Shown piece after piece: positions 18,394 to 28,420 of a stretch of 64,000 nucleotides of DNA (the first letter of the stretch is position 1; each line of letters begins with the position of its first letter). The notes beneath the pieces were generated by a model. It worked only from the letters and a program-made list of their open reading frames with translations, was not told where the DNA came from and searched no databases. The position numbers were made by a program, and so were the translations under genes. Where the stretch lies: assembly GCA_030123605.1 (NCBI GenBank), contig CP126123.1, positions 3,687,237-3,751,236 on the forward strand, written 5' to 3'. The stretch is from Nitrospira sp. Lineage in GTDB: Bacteria > Nitrospirota > Nitrospiria > Nitrospirales > Nitrospiraceae.

Positions 18394-19794
18394 ATGAGTG
18401 CATACCGAAACATTCTGAAATTGTCCGCATGGGACATGGTCGCCAAAGCGGCCTATTTCCTGGCCTGTTTGTATCTCGCCCGCATCATGGGTGTGGAACA
18501 CTATGGGGTGTGGGAGTTCGCGATCTCCGTGATGGCCTACTTCCTTCTCATTGCGGACCTCGGAATGGAGGTGTGGGCGACCAGGGAGGCGACCAAGGGC
18601 GGAGATATTCCGGCCCTGGTCGGCACAGTCATGCCCCTTCGTCTCATGGGGGCCACGGTTGCTTCGGGAATTCTCCTGGCCATTCTGCCGCTCTTGCCGG
18701 AATTTCCTCAGTTGCGAACGGTGCTCGTGGTGTTCGGACTGACGCTTTTCCTGCAGGCCGCCAATTTGAAATGGGTGTTTATGGGGAAGGAGCGCATGGC
18801 CACCGCAGGCAAGGGGCTTGCGCTTGCGCAACTGGTGTTTGCAGGCGGAATCGTGGTGATGGTCAGAAGCCCAAACGATTTGATTTGGGCGCCGCTCTTG
18901 AAAGGGCTGGGCGATCTGGCTGCAGTGAGTTTCTTCGGGAGACAGTTCCTCTCGACCTACGGATTCGGTCGTCTCAATTTTCACATGAGCAAGAGCCTAT
19001 CGATCCTACGACAGGCGCTCCCTATGGGCGCTTCGAACGGATTGGGATTACTGAGTTATAACTGCGATACGCTTCTGTTGGGGTTTTTGTCCGGACCAAG
19101 TGCCGTAGGCTTCTACAATGCCGCCTATCGACCCGTAACCGCTTTGCTCGCATTGCCGCTGACGTACTTTCAGGGGCTCTTCCCGCTCTTGTCTCGCAAA
19201 CACCATGAGGATAAGCAGGGATTCATCGGTACGTTGAGGCGGTCACTGGGTATCGCCGGCCTGATTGCGTTTCCCATCGGAGTGAGCGGCATGTTCCTGG
19301 GGGTTCCGGTACTCGATCTGCTGTTTGGTCCAGCCTATCGCCAAGCGGACACTGCGCTTCAGATTCTCGTGTGGTCCGCCGTCCTGGTGATTCTGCGCGG
19401 CAGCTATCGCCAGGCGTTTATTGCCTGCGGTCGACAAACCTTGGATCTTCGATGCGCAGGAATTTCAGCAGCCTTCAATCTCGGGCTCAACGTCCTCCTC
19501 ATTCCCCCATACGGCATTGTCGGAGCCGCCGCAGCAACGGTGATAGGGGATTGTATCTGGTTCACATTGGCGGCGTTGTATTGTAATCGCTACGTCGTTT
19601 CAATGCCCGTCTTTGAGCTGTTCGCCAAACCGCTCGTTGCCGCAGGTCTCATGGGAGGCTCATTCATTGCTTTCGCATCATTTCACTGGGTGTCACAGGC
19701 AGCCTTTGCTTGGCTGGTGTATCTCGGTTCGCTGTGGTTGATGGGAGAGAAAGAAATTCGATCCTGGGTCATGATGGTTCGGCCTGCTATTTGA
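18394..19794 (+). CDS. Oligosaccharide flippase (Wzx/MATE-like)
   Basis: 466 residues with about 12-14 hydrophobic helices and the usual start of polysaccharide flippases (LKLSAWDMVAKAAYFLACLYLARIMG). Typical internal features are GxxNGLGLLSYNCDTLLLGFLSGPSAVGFYNAAYR and LLIPPYGIVGAAAATVIGD. It moves undecaprenyl-diphosphate-linked repeat units across the inner membrane. This is the only clear Wzx in the window, so it is the likely exporter for a Wzx/Wzy-type product of the locus. Confidence 0.88.
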   Translation: MSAYRNILKLSAWDMVAKAAYFLACLYLARIMGVEHYGVWEFAISVMAYFLLIADLGMEVWATREATKGGDIPALVGTVMPLRLMGATVASGILLAILPLLPEFPQLRTVLVVFGLTLFLQAANLKWVFMGKERMATAGKGLALAQLVFAGGIVVMVRSPNDLIWAPLLKGLGDLAAVSFFGRQFLSTYGFGRLNFHMSKSLSILRQALPMGASNGLGLLSYNCDTLLLGFLSGPSAVGFYNAAYRPVTALLALPLTYFQGLFPLLSRKHHEDKQGFIGTLRRSLGIAGLIAFPIGVSGMFLGVPVLDLLFGPAYRQADTALQILVWSAVLVILRGSYRQAFIACGRQTLDLRCAGISAAFNLGLNVLLIPPYGIVGAAAATVIGDCIWFTLAALYCNRYVVSMPVFELFAKPLVAAGLMGGSFIAFASFHWVSQAAFAWLVYLGSLWLMGEKEIRSWVMMVRPAI

Positions 19795-19845
19795 TCGAGC
19801 AGGCAGGACCTTTTGCGGTCGGCGCACTTGAAAGGGAGGTAAAGG

Positions 19846-20817
19846 ATGCGAGTATTGATAACCGGCGGTGCGGGGTTTGTCGGGTCACACCTGGCCGAAG
19901 CGCTCTTGAATCAAAACGCCCTTGTCACGGTGATCGATGATCTGTCCACGGGTAGCATCACCAATATTCGACATCTGAAAGGCCGCTCCGGGTTTTCATA
20001 TGTCATTGATACGGTGATGGATCATTCCCTCATGGCCGAACTGGTGGATGCGGCGGATGTCATCTATCATCTGGCTGCCGCCGTCGGTGTCCGTTTGATC
20101 GTAGAAAGCCCGGTTCGGACCATTGAAACCAACGTGTCCTGTACGGAAGCGGTGCTGACCCTGGCCGCCAAGAAGCAAAAAAAGGTACTGATTGCCTCCA
20201 CCAGCGAGGTCTACGGCAAATCGACCGCCATCCCATTTCGCGAGGACGGTGATCTGGTGATCGGAAACACGACCAGAGGCCGCTGGAGCTATGCCTGCTC
20301 GAAGGCCTTGGACGAGTTTCTAGGGCTGGCCTACTGGAAAGAAAAGAAGGTTCCGGTGGTGGTGTTTCGCCTGTTTAATACGGTCGGCCCTCGTCAAACC
20401 GGTCGGTATGGTATGGTGCTGCCTACCTTTGCGCAACAGGCCGTCAAAAATGAGCCCATCACCGTGTATGGGGACGGTCAGCAGGCACGGTGTTTTACAT
20501 GGGTCGGCGATGCCGTGCGAGCCATCATCGACCTCTCCCTGCACCCTCACGCGGTCGGCCAGGTTTTCAACATCGGAAGCGAGCAAGAAGTCACGATCAT
20601 GGACCTGGCCAAGATGGTCAGGGATGTCGCCAGGAGTTCATCGGAGATCGTGCTGGTGCCCTATGATCAGGCCTACGAGGAAGGGTTTGAAGATATGGGG
20701 AGGCGGGTGCCGGACCTCGGCAAGGTCCGCAATCTGATCGGATATAAGCCTACCGTCGATCTGCCGAATATTGTCGTACAGGTGGTGGAATACTACCGCC
20801 AGCAGATGCTCGGATGA
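19846..20817 (+). CDS. NAD-dependent sugar-nucleotide epimerase/decarboxylase (extended SDR)
   Basis: MRVLITGGAGFVGSHLAEALL (NAD site), VIDDLSTGS, YHLAAAVGVRLI, STSEVYGK, and a catalytic SYACSK Tyr-Lys motif. The sequence VFRLFNTVGPRQTGRYGMVLPTF is characteristic of UDP-glucose 4-epimerase and UDP-glucuronate decarboxylase relatives. A strong ribosome site (GGGAGG) stands before ATG 19846. The precise activity cannot be fixed; either a galactose- or xylose-type product is possible. Confidence 0.88.
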   Translation: MRVLITGGAGFVGSHLAEALLNQNALVTVIDDLSTGSITNIRHLKGRSGFSYVIDTVMDHSLMAELVDAADVIYHLAAAVGVRLIVESPVRTIETNVSCTEAVLTLAAKKQKKVLIASTSEVYGKSTAIPFREDGDLVIGNTTRGRWSYACSKALDEFLGLAYWKEKKVPVVVFRLFNTVGPRQTGRYGMVLPTFAQQAVKNEPITVYGDGQQARCFTWVGDAVRAIIDLSLHPHAVGQVFNIGSEQEVTIMDLAKMVRDVARSSSEIVLVPYDQAYEEGFEDMGRRVPDLGKVRNLIGYKPTVDLPNIVVQVVEYYRQQMLG

Positions 20818-20910
20818 GATCGGCACACCTGAGCAGCGGGGCGGAGTGTATCGAGATCTGTGAGCGTCGCCTAACAGATGAAGGACGGGCATGTAGAGAG
20901 AAGGCGGTCA

Positions 20911-21513
20911 ATGACGACCCATAAATATTTCGTGCACGAATCGAGCTACATCGATCAGCCTTGTGACATCGGCGAGGGGACCAAGATCTGGCATTTCTCC
21001 CACGTCATGACCGGGGCGGTGATCGGCCGAGGGTGCAATATCGGCCAGAATGTGTTGGTGTCTAGCGGGGTGCAGGTCGGAAACAACGTGAAAATTCAGA
21101 ATAATGTCGCGCTCTATACCGGAGTCGCTCTGGAAGACGATGTGTTCTGCGGCCCATCGTGCGTGTTTACCAATGTCATCAATCCGCGCAGTCACATTTC
21201 GAGGAAAAGCGAGTACCGAGCGACGGTGGTCAGGCGCGGGGCGACGATCGGGGCCAACGCCACCATCATCTGCGGCATCACCATCGGGCGCTATGCCTTT
21301 ATCGGCGCCGGGTCTGTCGTGACCGATGATGTGCCGGACTATGCGCTGGTGGTCGGCGTGCCGGGACGAATTCAAGGATGGATGTGTCGTTGCGGGATCA
21401 CACTCTCATTCGGTGAAGCGACCGTCTCGCTTACGATCGCAACGTGTTCATCGTGCGGGCAGCAATACGGAAAGGACCAGTCTCGGGTCGTCGAAGTTCG
21501 CTCGGGTTCGTAA
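20911..21513 (+). CDS. Left-handed beta-helix N-acetyltransferase (WbpD/WlbB-like)
   Basis: Hexapeptide-repeat acyltransferase: [23 protein letters not shown] and then repeated I-G-x-G units ([33 protein letters not shown]). The beginning matches the WbpD/WlbB group that N-acetylates the 3-amino group of UDP-GlcNAc3NA. The C-terminal 40 residues hold CRCGITLSF and CSSCGQQY, a zinc-ribbon-like pair of Cys motifs seen in this group. ATG 20911 with GAGAAGG upstream is preferred over 20878. Together with the WbpB-like (35935) and WbpI/WecB-like (36951) genes this suggests ManNAc3NAcA-type sugar synthesis. Confidence 0.87.
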   Translation: MTTHKYFVHESSYIDQPCDIGEGTKIWHFSHVMTGAVIGRGCNIGQNVLVSSGVQVGNNVKIQNNVALYTGVALEDDVFCGPSCVFTNVINPRSHISRKSEYRATVVRRGATIGANATIICGITIGRYAFIGAGSVVTDDVPDYALVVGVPGRIQGWMCRCGITLSFGEATVSLTIATCSSCGQQYGKDQSRVVEVRSGS

Positions 21514-21665
21514 TCCCTGTCTTGCTCCCGTGTCATCACGGGCTCGGGTGCTGGATCTGTGATGCTCGTCCGGAGGTCCTGTATCAAACTCGGATCGCCC
21601 TTCAGGCGGACATCGTTGCAATGACGAGCGTCGTGATCAGGGTTTCGATAGAAACGTAGCAGGCA

Positions 21666-24197
21666 ATGTTGCGTCCAATTTCAATCGGCATCGATCCCGT
21701 TCTCGAGGAATGGGGAGCGGAGATCAAGTATACCTTGCGCACGCTGACGCGCGTGGCTGGATTTCCTTCTGCATTCGAGTGGACGAGTGCGACTTCACAG
21801 GTTGACCTCTATTACGGGTGCCAAAAAGAGGTGCGTGCGGAAGTCCGCATTCCGGCCTACAGGCGGCCATTTGCTTCTATGAGGTATGTCGAGCCTGAAG
21901 CGATCTACGAGTCGGAAGGTGTACCGTTCCTTGATTTTGGCGAGGCCAAAGCGGGGCCCCTTCGCCGGGCCGGCACAAGATTGGAGTTTCCGCAGGATAT
22001 TGTCTTCGCCTCCTATTGGTTTCTCAGTGGCGCTCAGGAGACCGCTTGTCCGTGGGATCGATGGGGCAATGTGGACCTGAGCCGCATGGCTCTGATTCAG
22101 AAGGGGCTTCTGAACAAACCGGTCGTGTCCATCTACGGCGCCTTTCTCCGACGCCTGTGGGAAGAGCAAGGGTTCGAACGGCGATCGTTCGTGCTGGCGT
22201 CGAGCTTCGTGCTGTCTCATGACGTGGACTATCCACAAATCATCCGTTGGATCGAATGCGTGCGTGTCCTGCGACAGCGAGGGGTGCGCGCATGGAACTC
22301 CATCAGAGACATTTGGAGCGGCTCCAGCCATTTCTGGGGATTCCCCGATTGGATCGAATTCGAACGATCCATGGGATCCAAATCCGCTTTCTATTTCATG
22401 GTGCGGCGCGGCTCACTGTTGCAATACGCCCAAGGCAATCCCGATGCGTTCTATGATGTGCACACTCCGGCATTCCAAGATCTCTTTGCCGTTCTGCGCG
22501 ATGCCGGCTATGAAATCGGATTACACACGTCCTTTCGGGCCTACCAGGATAAGGGGGGGATCAAGAAAGAAAAGGAAGATCTCGAACGGGCTGCGGGCGT
22601 TCAGGTTACAGGTAATCGACACCATTTTTGGCATCTCGATCCGGCAGCTCCGCATGAAACGTTACGAATGCACGAGGGCACGTTTCTCTACGATACATCA
22701 CTGGCTTTTGAGTTTTATCCCGGATATCGCAGGGGAATCTGCCACCCATTCCGTCCGTTCGATCCGGAATTGCGGCGCGAGTTGCAAGTCTTGCAGTTAC
22801 CGCCCGCCTGGATGGACAACCATTTCGATCAGCGGTTGAGAACGAACGGGATTCGAGATGCGGACGGATACGCCAAAAGTCTCCTCGATGTCGCTGCGTC
22901 CACGGGCGGAGTGGTCCTGCTGGATTATCATGCTCGAGCGACGAACGAGGACATATACCCGAGGTGGGGACGTTGGCTGAAAACGTGGGCTCAAACACAC
23001 ATCGACTCGTCATGGAAGAAGCCGCTTCCCAATCAAGTGGCCAGGGAATGGGGGGAATACGAGCGCCAACTCGATGCCTGTTCCACCGACCATGCGATCC
23101 GTGATTTCCCGATCCAGGTCTGTGCGCAGGGAGTATGGTCGGTCGGACTCCTGGAGGCACAGGCACACGACGAATGGGACGAATTTGTGGCCCGCCATCC
23201 GGACGGCACGATCTATCACTCCAGTGCCTGGCGGCAGGTGACCCAGCAGGGGCTGGGGCATCAGCCGTACTATATTTGGGTGCGAGACGACAAGGGCGAA
23301 ATCGTCGGGGTTCTGCCGCTTTTCCTTGTCAAGGGTATCTTCGGCCGTCGGCTCGTTTCGGTGCCGATGCGAGATCGAGGGGGAATTCTCTCGGTCGATC
23401 CTCGTGTGACCGCCAGGATGAACGAGTACCTGACGGAACTGTCGCGTGAACTGGGCTGTCGGTATGTCGAATTGCGATCGTTCCATGAACCGGACCTCAA
23501 GGTGATGCATGAGAGCGGATTCGTCACCCGCCGCCATTGGGTCACGACACGGGTCGATCTCACGCCCGGCGTCGAGGCTCTCTGGAAGGCGCTGGACCGT
23601 GATTTCGTCCGCTGGTCGATCAAGAAGGCCGCCAAAGAGGGAGTCACCTTTGAGTTCGATAACACCGTAGAAGGTATGGACACGTTCTGTCGGCTGTTTG
23701 TACGGACCCGCTCTTCAATGGGCATCCCTCCCTTCCCACGCACCTTGTTTTCCGCGATCCATGCACATCTCATACAAACGGGGAAGGCCTGTCTGGCCTT
23801 GGTCAGGAAGGATGGCATCCCCATCAATGCGATGATATGTCTGTTTTCATGTGAGTCGTTCACGCCGGCCTACGCCGCACCGCAAACCGTATGGCGAAAG
23901 TGCTACCCGAGTGAAGTCATGTTCTGGCACACGATCGAATGGGCGGCGAAACAGGGATTCCGGTACTATGATTTCGGTGCGGATTCTCCTCGTCAGACGG
24001 GGCTGCTGCGATTCAAGCGAAAATGGGGCGGCATCCAGCACCCCATGTACTCCGTGTACCGTGCGTCTCGGGGGAGCGCACTCCCGGATTTTGACAGCAG
24101 CGGACCCGCGTTCGCATTCATGCGGTCGATGTGGAAGCGTTTGCCGGTATCCTTGTCGCAATCGATGGGTGGGTGGATAACAAAGCAGATGAGCTGA
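21666..24197 (+). CDS. Fusion: polysaccharide deacetylase-like + FemAB-like acyltransferase
   Basis: 843 residues in three parts. Residues about 1-140 resemble the domain preceding certain deacetylases. Residues about 180-440 are a NodB-fold deacetylase of the SHDVDY type (His185-Asp186...), with EIGLHTSFRAY and a late YDTSLAFEFYPGYRRG motif. Residues about 490-843 match FemAB/GNAT-type acyltransferases (PDGTIYHSSAWRQV, YYIWVRDDKGEIVGVLPLFLVKG, then WGGIQHPMYSVY), as found beside PEP-CTERM/exosortase glycan genes. I see no stop or frame slip at the junction and the codon style is uniform, so the fusion looks real. It may both unmask and re-acylate an amino sugar (inference). Confidence 0.85.
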   Translation: MLRPISIGIDPVLEEWGAEIKYTLRTLTRVAGFPSAFEWTSATSQVDLYYGCQKEVRAEVRIPAYRRPFASMRYVEPEAIYESEGVPFLDFGEAKAGPLRRAGTRLEFPQDIVFASYWFLSGAQETACPWDRWGNVDLSRMALIQKGLLNKPVVSIYGAFLRRLWEEQGFERRSFVLASSFVLSHDVDYPQIIRWIECVRVLRQRGVRAWNSIRDIWSGSSHFWGFPDWIEFERSMGSKSAFYFMVRRGSLLQYAQGNPDAFYDVHTPAFQDLFAVLRDAGYEIGLHTSFRAYQDKGGIKKEKEDLERAAGVQVTGNRHHFWHLDPAAPHETLRMHEGTFLYDTSLAFEFYPGYRRGICHPFRPFDPELRRELQVLQLPPAWMDNHFDQRLRTNGIRDADGYAKSLLDVAASTGGVVLLDYHARATNEDIYPRWGRWLKTWAQTHIDSSWKKPLPNQVAREWGEYERQLDACSTDHAIRDFPIQVCAQGVWSVGLLEAQAHDEWDEFVARHPDGTIYHSSAWRQVTQQGLGHQPYYIWVRDDKGEIVGVLPLFLVKGIFGRRLVSVPMRDRGGILSVDPRVTARMNEYLTELSRELGCRYVELRSFHEPDLKVMHESGFVTRRHWVTTRVDLTPGVEALWKALDRDFVRWSIKKAAKEGVTFEFDNTVEGMDTFCRLFVRTRSSMGIPPFPRTLFSAIHAHLIQTGKACLALVRKDGIPINAMICLFSCESFTPAYAAPQTVWRKCYPSEVMFWHTIEWAAKQGFRYYDFGADSPRQTGLLRFKRKWGGIQHPMYSVYRASRGSALPDFDSSGPAFAFMRSMWKRLPVSLSQSMGGWITKQMS

Positions 24198-24199
24198 TC

Positions 24200-24973
24200 A
24201 TGGGCGGCGAGGGAGCGGGAAAAACGCGAGTTCTTTTTTTAGGGAACAATTATAACCCGATCAGCATCACCTGTTTGGACGCATTGGCGACAGACCGCCG
24301 GATTGAAGTCATCGTGGGAATTTATCACCCGACCAATCGTGGCCTTCTGCCTATGCTGCGAAAATCGTGGTCGCAGTATGGAGGGGGATTCGTCGCCAGG
24401 CGAGGGTTCGATTTGTTGCTCTCATGGATACGAATCCGGTTGCGCAAGGCGCACGTTGCGCTGTCGGGGTATTGCTCAATGCAGGAACTTGTCCTCGCCC
24501 GTCGCCTTCAACGGTTTGAATTTCGCAACATCAATTCTGAGGAAGCCATCCGTCGATTACGTACACTTTGTCCTGATATCATCGCAGTCGCTGCCTTCAG
24601 CCAGATTCTGAAGTTGCCGGTCATCACGGCCGCTTCCCTCGCGTGCATCAACGTGCATCCCTCATTGTTGCCCAAACACCGAGGACCGAATCCTTTTTAT
24701 TGGGTACTACGGAATCAAGAATCCTGCACCGGAGTCACGGTTCATCATATCGAAGAAGGAATCGATTCCGGGGATATCATTCTCCAAGAGGAGATTCCGC
24801 TCGAATCCGGAACGACGGAGCACTCGTTGCGCGATCGTTCGAGCCATGTGGCCGCACGGTTGCTTTTGGAGGCGGTTCGTAGTGTACGGTATGGCGATAT
24901 CCCACGGATTAAACAAGATGAAGCGGCAGCGACCTATGACCCGTTGCCGCCAAGAGGGTCGTCCCGTCTATGA
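24200..24973 (+). CDS. Formyltransferase-family protein (Fmt-like)
   Basis: Transfers a formyl group from N10-formyl-tetrahydrofolate, most likely to an amino sugar. The catalytic region ACINVHPSLLPKHRGPNPFYW has the Asn and His of the N-H-D triad, and GVTVHHIEEGIDSGDIILQ supplies the Asp. The 257-residue length lacks the C-terminal tRNA-binding domain of Met-tRNA formyltransferase, so a sugar substrate is favoured. ATG 24200 follows the previous stop by two bases; the longer frame from 24131 overlaps the upstream gene and lacks a folded domain. Confidence 0.85.
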   Translation: MGGEGAGKTRVLFLGNNYNPISITCLDALATDRRIEVIVGIYHPTNRGLLPMLRKSWSQYGGGFVARRGFDLLLSWIRIRLRKAHVALSGYCSMQELVLARRLQRFEFRNINSEEAIRRLRTLCPDIIAVAAFSQILKLPVITAASLACINVHPSLLPKHRGPNPFYWVLRNQESCTGVTVHHIEEGIDSGDIILQEEIPLESGTTEHSLRDRSSHVAARLLLEAVRSVRYGDIPRIKQDEAAATYDPLPPRGSSRL

Positions 24974-26727
24974 ACAGAGGACGCGAATACCTCACTGTCG
25001 ATCCGGTACGTGCCGCCCTCTATGTACCACCGGTGATCAGGCAGATTCCTCGCCTCCTGAGTTGTCTGGACCGGGAACCGCATTCGGTGAGTTTCGGCTG
25101 CTTTGACCGATCTCACTGGGCATGGAAATTTCACGACTTTCCGCTCACGATGTTGCAAATCAATTTCTATCCGTTGGCTCTCTTGTGGCGCGTGCCCTTC
25201 CCAAACAATCCGTACCATCAAAATGCGCAGGTGTTGAGTTGGATCGCGGGGGCGATTGAGTATACGTGCGCTCGTCAACGGCCGAACGGTGCCTTTGATT
25301 CTGTCGGACCGTTTACTCAGGACCATGGCGTCACGCTCGCCATGGTCTTTGGACTGGTGGAGACATTGCGGCTGATCGATCCGGGTATCGGCTTGCATCT
25401 CAGAGAGCGGATGGTTCGTGCCGTACGGCAAGGCTGTGAATTCGCCCTTCGCAGTCGTGAAGACTATGCGGTCATCACCAACCACCAGGCGTTGTTCGCA
25501 GCGGCGTTCCTTGGAGTCGCCGACCTTCTCAAAGAAGATCAATGGCGAAGACACGCAGATGACGTGGTGGACCGCATTCTTGCGGCTCAGTCGCCGGAAG
25601 GCTGGTATCGTGAGTACGATGGTCCGGATCCAGGGTATGAATCCCTCGGGATCTTTTATCTGGCGCTCTGCTGGCGGCGAACGGGTTCTGAGCGGTTGCT
25701 GGAATCGTTGCGGCGCAGCATCGCGTTCTATGCCTATTCCATACATCCGGACGGGAGCGTCGGAGGCGTCTATGGAAGCCGGCACACGATGTTGTATTTC
25801 CCGGCCGGATTCGAAATGCTCGCCTCGGCGGTTCCCTTGGCTGATTCTGTCGCGCGGTTCATGCGTCAACGACTCACGCAAGGCAACGTGCTGACGCCAG
25901 GTGCATCGGATATGGAAAATTTAGCCCCGCTCCTCTATGCCTATCTTGAAGGATGTCTTGAGCCACCAACTCCGGCCGGACACGCTCCACCACTCCCCTG
26001 CGAATCACTCAACGGTGTGCATCGGTTCCAGCGCTGCGGGATCGTCGTTTCCGGCTCGCCGTCCTATTATGCGGTGGTCAACACCGCAAAGGGAGGAGTA
26101 TGCCGGATCTTCTCGAAGGAGCCTGCGGCCGTCACCTATGAAGATGCCGGATATTGCGCGCGGAGCAAGGACACACTGCTGACGTCGCAGATGATCGGGT
26201 TGGGAGGCGAAGTCGATTCCGGACAAACGAATGTCGTCTGTTGCCAAACTGATTTCGCTGAAGCCTGTCAGGAGATGTTGACTCCGGTAAAATTCATCCT
26301 TCTGAGAATCTTGAACCTGACCGCCTTCCGAAGTATTCGCCTCGGTGGATGGGTACGGCGGAGAATTCTCGCGCGATTGATTCTGAAGAAGCGGATCGTG
26401 CCGTTGCGACTTCGTCGTCGCCTGCTCTTTCTCCCTGATGCAGTGCACATACACGATTGTGTGGAGAACAGGGGTGGGTTTCCGCTTCAATCTCTGGAGC
26501 TGACGAGGTCCTTTACGGGTATTCATATGGGATCGGCAAAGTATTTCCATCTTGCCGAGATCCGCGACAATGTGACGTTCGGCTCTTCGGGATTGCTCGA
26601 CGGGCTCAAGAAAGACGGACAAGTGACCGTCATGCGTACGATTCGTTTTCCGGCGGGCTCCATGCCGGAGCTGGTCGTCTCCGAGGGTGAGACGACGATG
26701 CCGTTTCGGGCAAGGAGTGGGTCATGA
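24970..26727 (+). CDS. Uncharacterised protein, possible (alpha/alpha)6 toroid with beta-rich tail
   Basis: 585 residues, soluble. The N-terminal two thirds is helical with repeated aromatic/Gly turns (QRPNGAFDSVGPFTQDHGVTLAM, AQSPEGWYREYDGPDPGYESLGIFYLALCWR), which resembles the toroid fold of glycan lyases (heparinase/alginate-lyase type) or related cyclases. The C-terminal third is beta-rich. The overlap with both neighbours (four bases each) places it in the operon. I do not recognise catalytic residues with confidence; a glycan lyase or epimerase-like role is an inference from fold and context. Confidence 0.7.
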   Translation: MNRGREYLTVDPVRAALYVPPVIRQIPRLLSCLDREPHSVSFGCFDRSHWAWKFHDFPLTMLQINFYPLALLWRVPFPNNPYHQNAQVLSWIAGAIEYTCARQRPNGAFDSVGPFTQDHGVTLAMVFGLVETLRLIDPGIGLHLRERMVRAVRQGCEFALRSREDYAVITNHQALFAAAFLGVADLLKEDQWRRHADDVVDRILAAQSPEGWYREYDGPDPGYESLGIFYLALCWRRTGSERLLESLRRSIAFYAYSIHPDGSVGGVYGSRHTMLYFPAGFEMLASAVPLADSVARFMRQRLTQGNVLTPGASDMENLAPLLYAYLEGCLEPPTPAGHAPPLPCESLNGVHRFQRCGIVVSGSPSYYAVVNTAKGGVCRIFSKEPAAVTYEDAGYCARSKDTLLTSQMIGLGGEVDSGQTNVVCCQTDFAEACQEMLTPVKFILLRILNLTAFRSIRLGGWVRRRILARLILKKRIVPLRLRRRLLFLPDAVHIHDCVENRGGFPLQSLELTRSFTGIHMGSAKYFHLAEIRDNVTFGSSGLLDGLKKDGQVTVMRTIRFPAGSMPELVVSEGETTMPFRARSGS

Positions 26728-27569
26728 TTCACATCGTTCTTCCGGCCTATAACGAAGAAGCAGCCCTTCGTCCGTTGCTTGCGAAGATCGACAAGACGAT
26801 GAACGAACACGGTTGGACCTACCGCGTGGTGGTCGTGGATGATGGCAGTGAGGATCGGACAGGGGCGATTCTGGAGGAGCTGGGCACTCAGTATCCTTTA
26901 CATGTCATTGCGCATCGGTATAATCGTGGGCTGGGAGAGACCATCCGAGACGGTTTCGAGTACGTGGTTGATGTGGCGGTGCCGGAGGATATTCTGGTTC
27001 GAATGGACTGCGACGATACTCATGAACCGAAGCACATCGCGGATATGGTGAGAAAACTCGATGAGGGCTATGACGTGGTGACGACCTCTCGCTATGCACC
27101 GGGAGGAGGACAAACCGGACTGGATTGGTATCGCCGAACGATCAGTCGTTGCGCGAATCTCCTCTTCAAACTCGTGTTTCCCGTTCCCGGCCTCAAAGAG
27201 TATACCTGCGGGTACCGGGCCTATCGCGTCGGGATAGTTCAAGACGCCCTCCACATCTTTGGAAATAAGTTCATCGATTTGAAGGGGCTTGGGTTTACGG
27301 GCACCCTCGAAAAACTCATCAAATTCCGCATGATGGGAGCGCGTATCGGAGAGGTGCCGTTTGTCTTGCGTTATGAGCAGAAGTTGAGCACGAGCAAGGT
27401 GGTGACCAGCATCACGACGCTGGGATGCCTCATTTTGATTGTCAAGCATTGTCGTGACTGGGGCGGGAAGGAAGGGATACGCTGGGCGCAACTGATTGAT
27501 GAACGCAAACGACGAGTGGCCGGTTCCAAAGGCGAATCCGCACCGGTTGGGCGAACCCTCTCGGATTAG
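26724..27569 (+). CDS. Glycosyltransferase family 2 (DPM1-like)
   Basis: IVLPAYNEEAAL, YRVVVVDDGSEDRT and LVRMDCDDTHEP (DXD variant D-C-D-D) define a GT2 enzyme; RYAPGGGQTGLDWYRR and YTCGYRAYR are the conserved downstream pieces of the DPM1 subgroup. No strong transmembrane tail is present, unlike the two other DPM-like genes. It overlaps the previous gene by four bases. Confidence 0.87.
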   Translation: MIHIVLPAYNEEAALRPLLAKIDKTMNEHGWTYRVVVVDDGSEDRTGAILEELGTQYPLHVIAHRYNRGLGETIRDGFEYVVDVAVPEDILVRMDCDDTHEPKHIADMVRKLDEGYDVVTTSRYAPGGGQTGLDWYRRTISRCANLLFKLVFPVPGLKEYTCGYRAYRVGIVQDALHIFGNKFIDLKGLGFTGTLEKLIKFRMMGARIGEVPFVLRYEQKLSTSKVVTSITTLGCLILIVKHCRDWGGKEGIRWAQLIDERKRRVAGSKGESAPVGRTLSD

Positions 27570-27580
27570 CGTGTCTGTGG

Positions 27581-28420
27581 ATGGATGAGAGGATGTCGGC
27601 AGAACCTACCCTTGAGGATATTCGCCGATTTTGGAATGAGAACCCGATCTACTCCGGAGAGTCGCGTGCCGCACCCGGCACGCGAGAGTTTTTCGAGGAA
27701 CACGAAGCGATGACGCTTCATGAGTTCTCCGAGAAAATCCCGTCGATCTATCTGCGGTTCGTTCACGCCGAGACACGGGTATTGGACATCGGATGCGGTA
27801 TTGGATTTTGGGTTCATCAATTCTGCCGACTTGGCGCGCGGGTCAGTGCCTGTGATCTTGCCGACAGTGCGGTCGAGTTGACCCGTCGCCGATGCCGGCT
27901 CTTCGGACTGCAAGCTGACGTGCGACTGGGGAACGCAGAGGCGTTGCCTTATGCCGACGGATCGTTCGATCACGTCAACTGTCAGGGGGTTATCCACCAC
28001 ACCCCGAACACGATGCGATGTATTCAGGAAATGCATCGTGTGTTAAAGCCGAACGGAACCGCCTGTTTTTCTGTCTACTACAACACCCTCTACCTTCGAA
28101 ATCCCTTCTGGTATCGGATGATCGCCGTCCTCATTCGCTCCTGGGTACGCCTGGAGGGGAGGGGGCGGGAATCCATGTTATGGGCAACGCAGCCGGAAGA
28201 GCTGGTCAGACTGTATGACGGTAAGGACAATCCCCTCGGGAAAGCTTACAGACGCCGCGATGTCGATGGGATGATTCACGGCTGGTTTGATCATCTGGAC
28301 TCGATCCGTCATGGATTGCCGAGGCGCTCGTTGCCTATACGTATACCGGACCGAGTACACCGGTTCCTCTCACGCCGGTTCGGATTGATGATCGTCTATC
28401 TATGTCTCAAATCCCCTTGA
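27581..28420 (+). CDS. Class I SAM-dependent methyltransferase
   Basis: VLDIGCGIGFWVHQFCRLGA (motif I), SACDLADSAVELTRRR, GNAEALPYADGSFDHVNCQGVIHHTPN and MHRVLKPNGTACF give a complete class I methyltransferase core around residues 65-175. The start may be ATG 27581 or ATG 27593 (GAGAGG just before the latter). Substrate unknown; O-methylation of a sugar or lipid is likely in this context. Confidence 0.85.
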   Translation: MDERMSAEPTLEDIRRFWNENPIYSGESRAAPGTREFFEEHEAMTLHEFSEKIPSIYLRFVHAETRVLDIGCGIGFWVHQFCRLGARVSACDLADSAVELTRRRCRLFGLQADVRLGNAEALPYADGSFDHVNCQGVIHHTPNTMRCIQEMHRVLKPNGTACFSVYYNTLYLRNPFWYRMIAVLIRSWVRLEGRGRESMLWATQPEELVRLYDGKDNPLGKAYRRRDVDGMIHGWFDHLDSIRHGLPRRSLPIRIPDRVHRFLSRRFGLMIVYLCLKSP

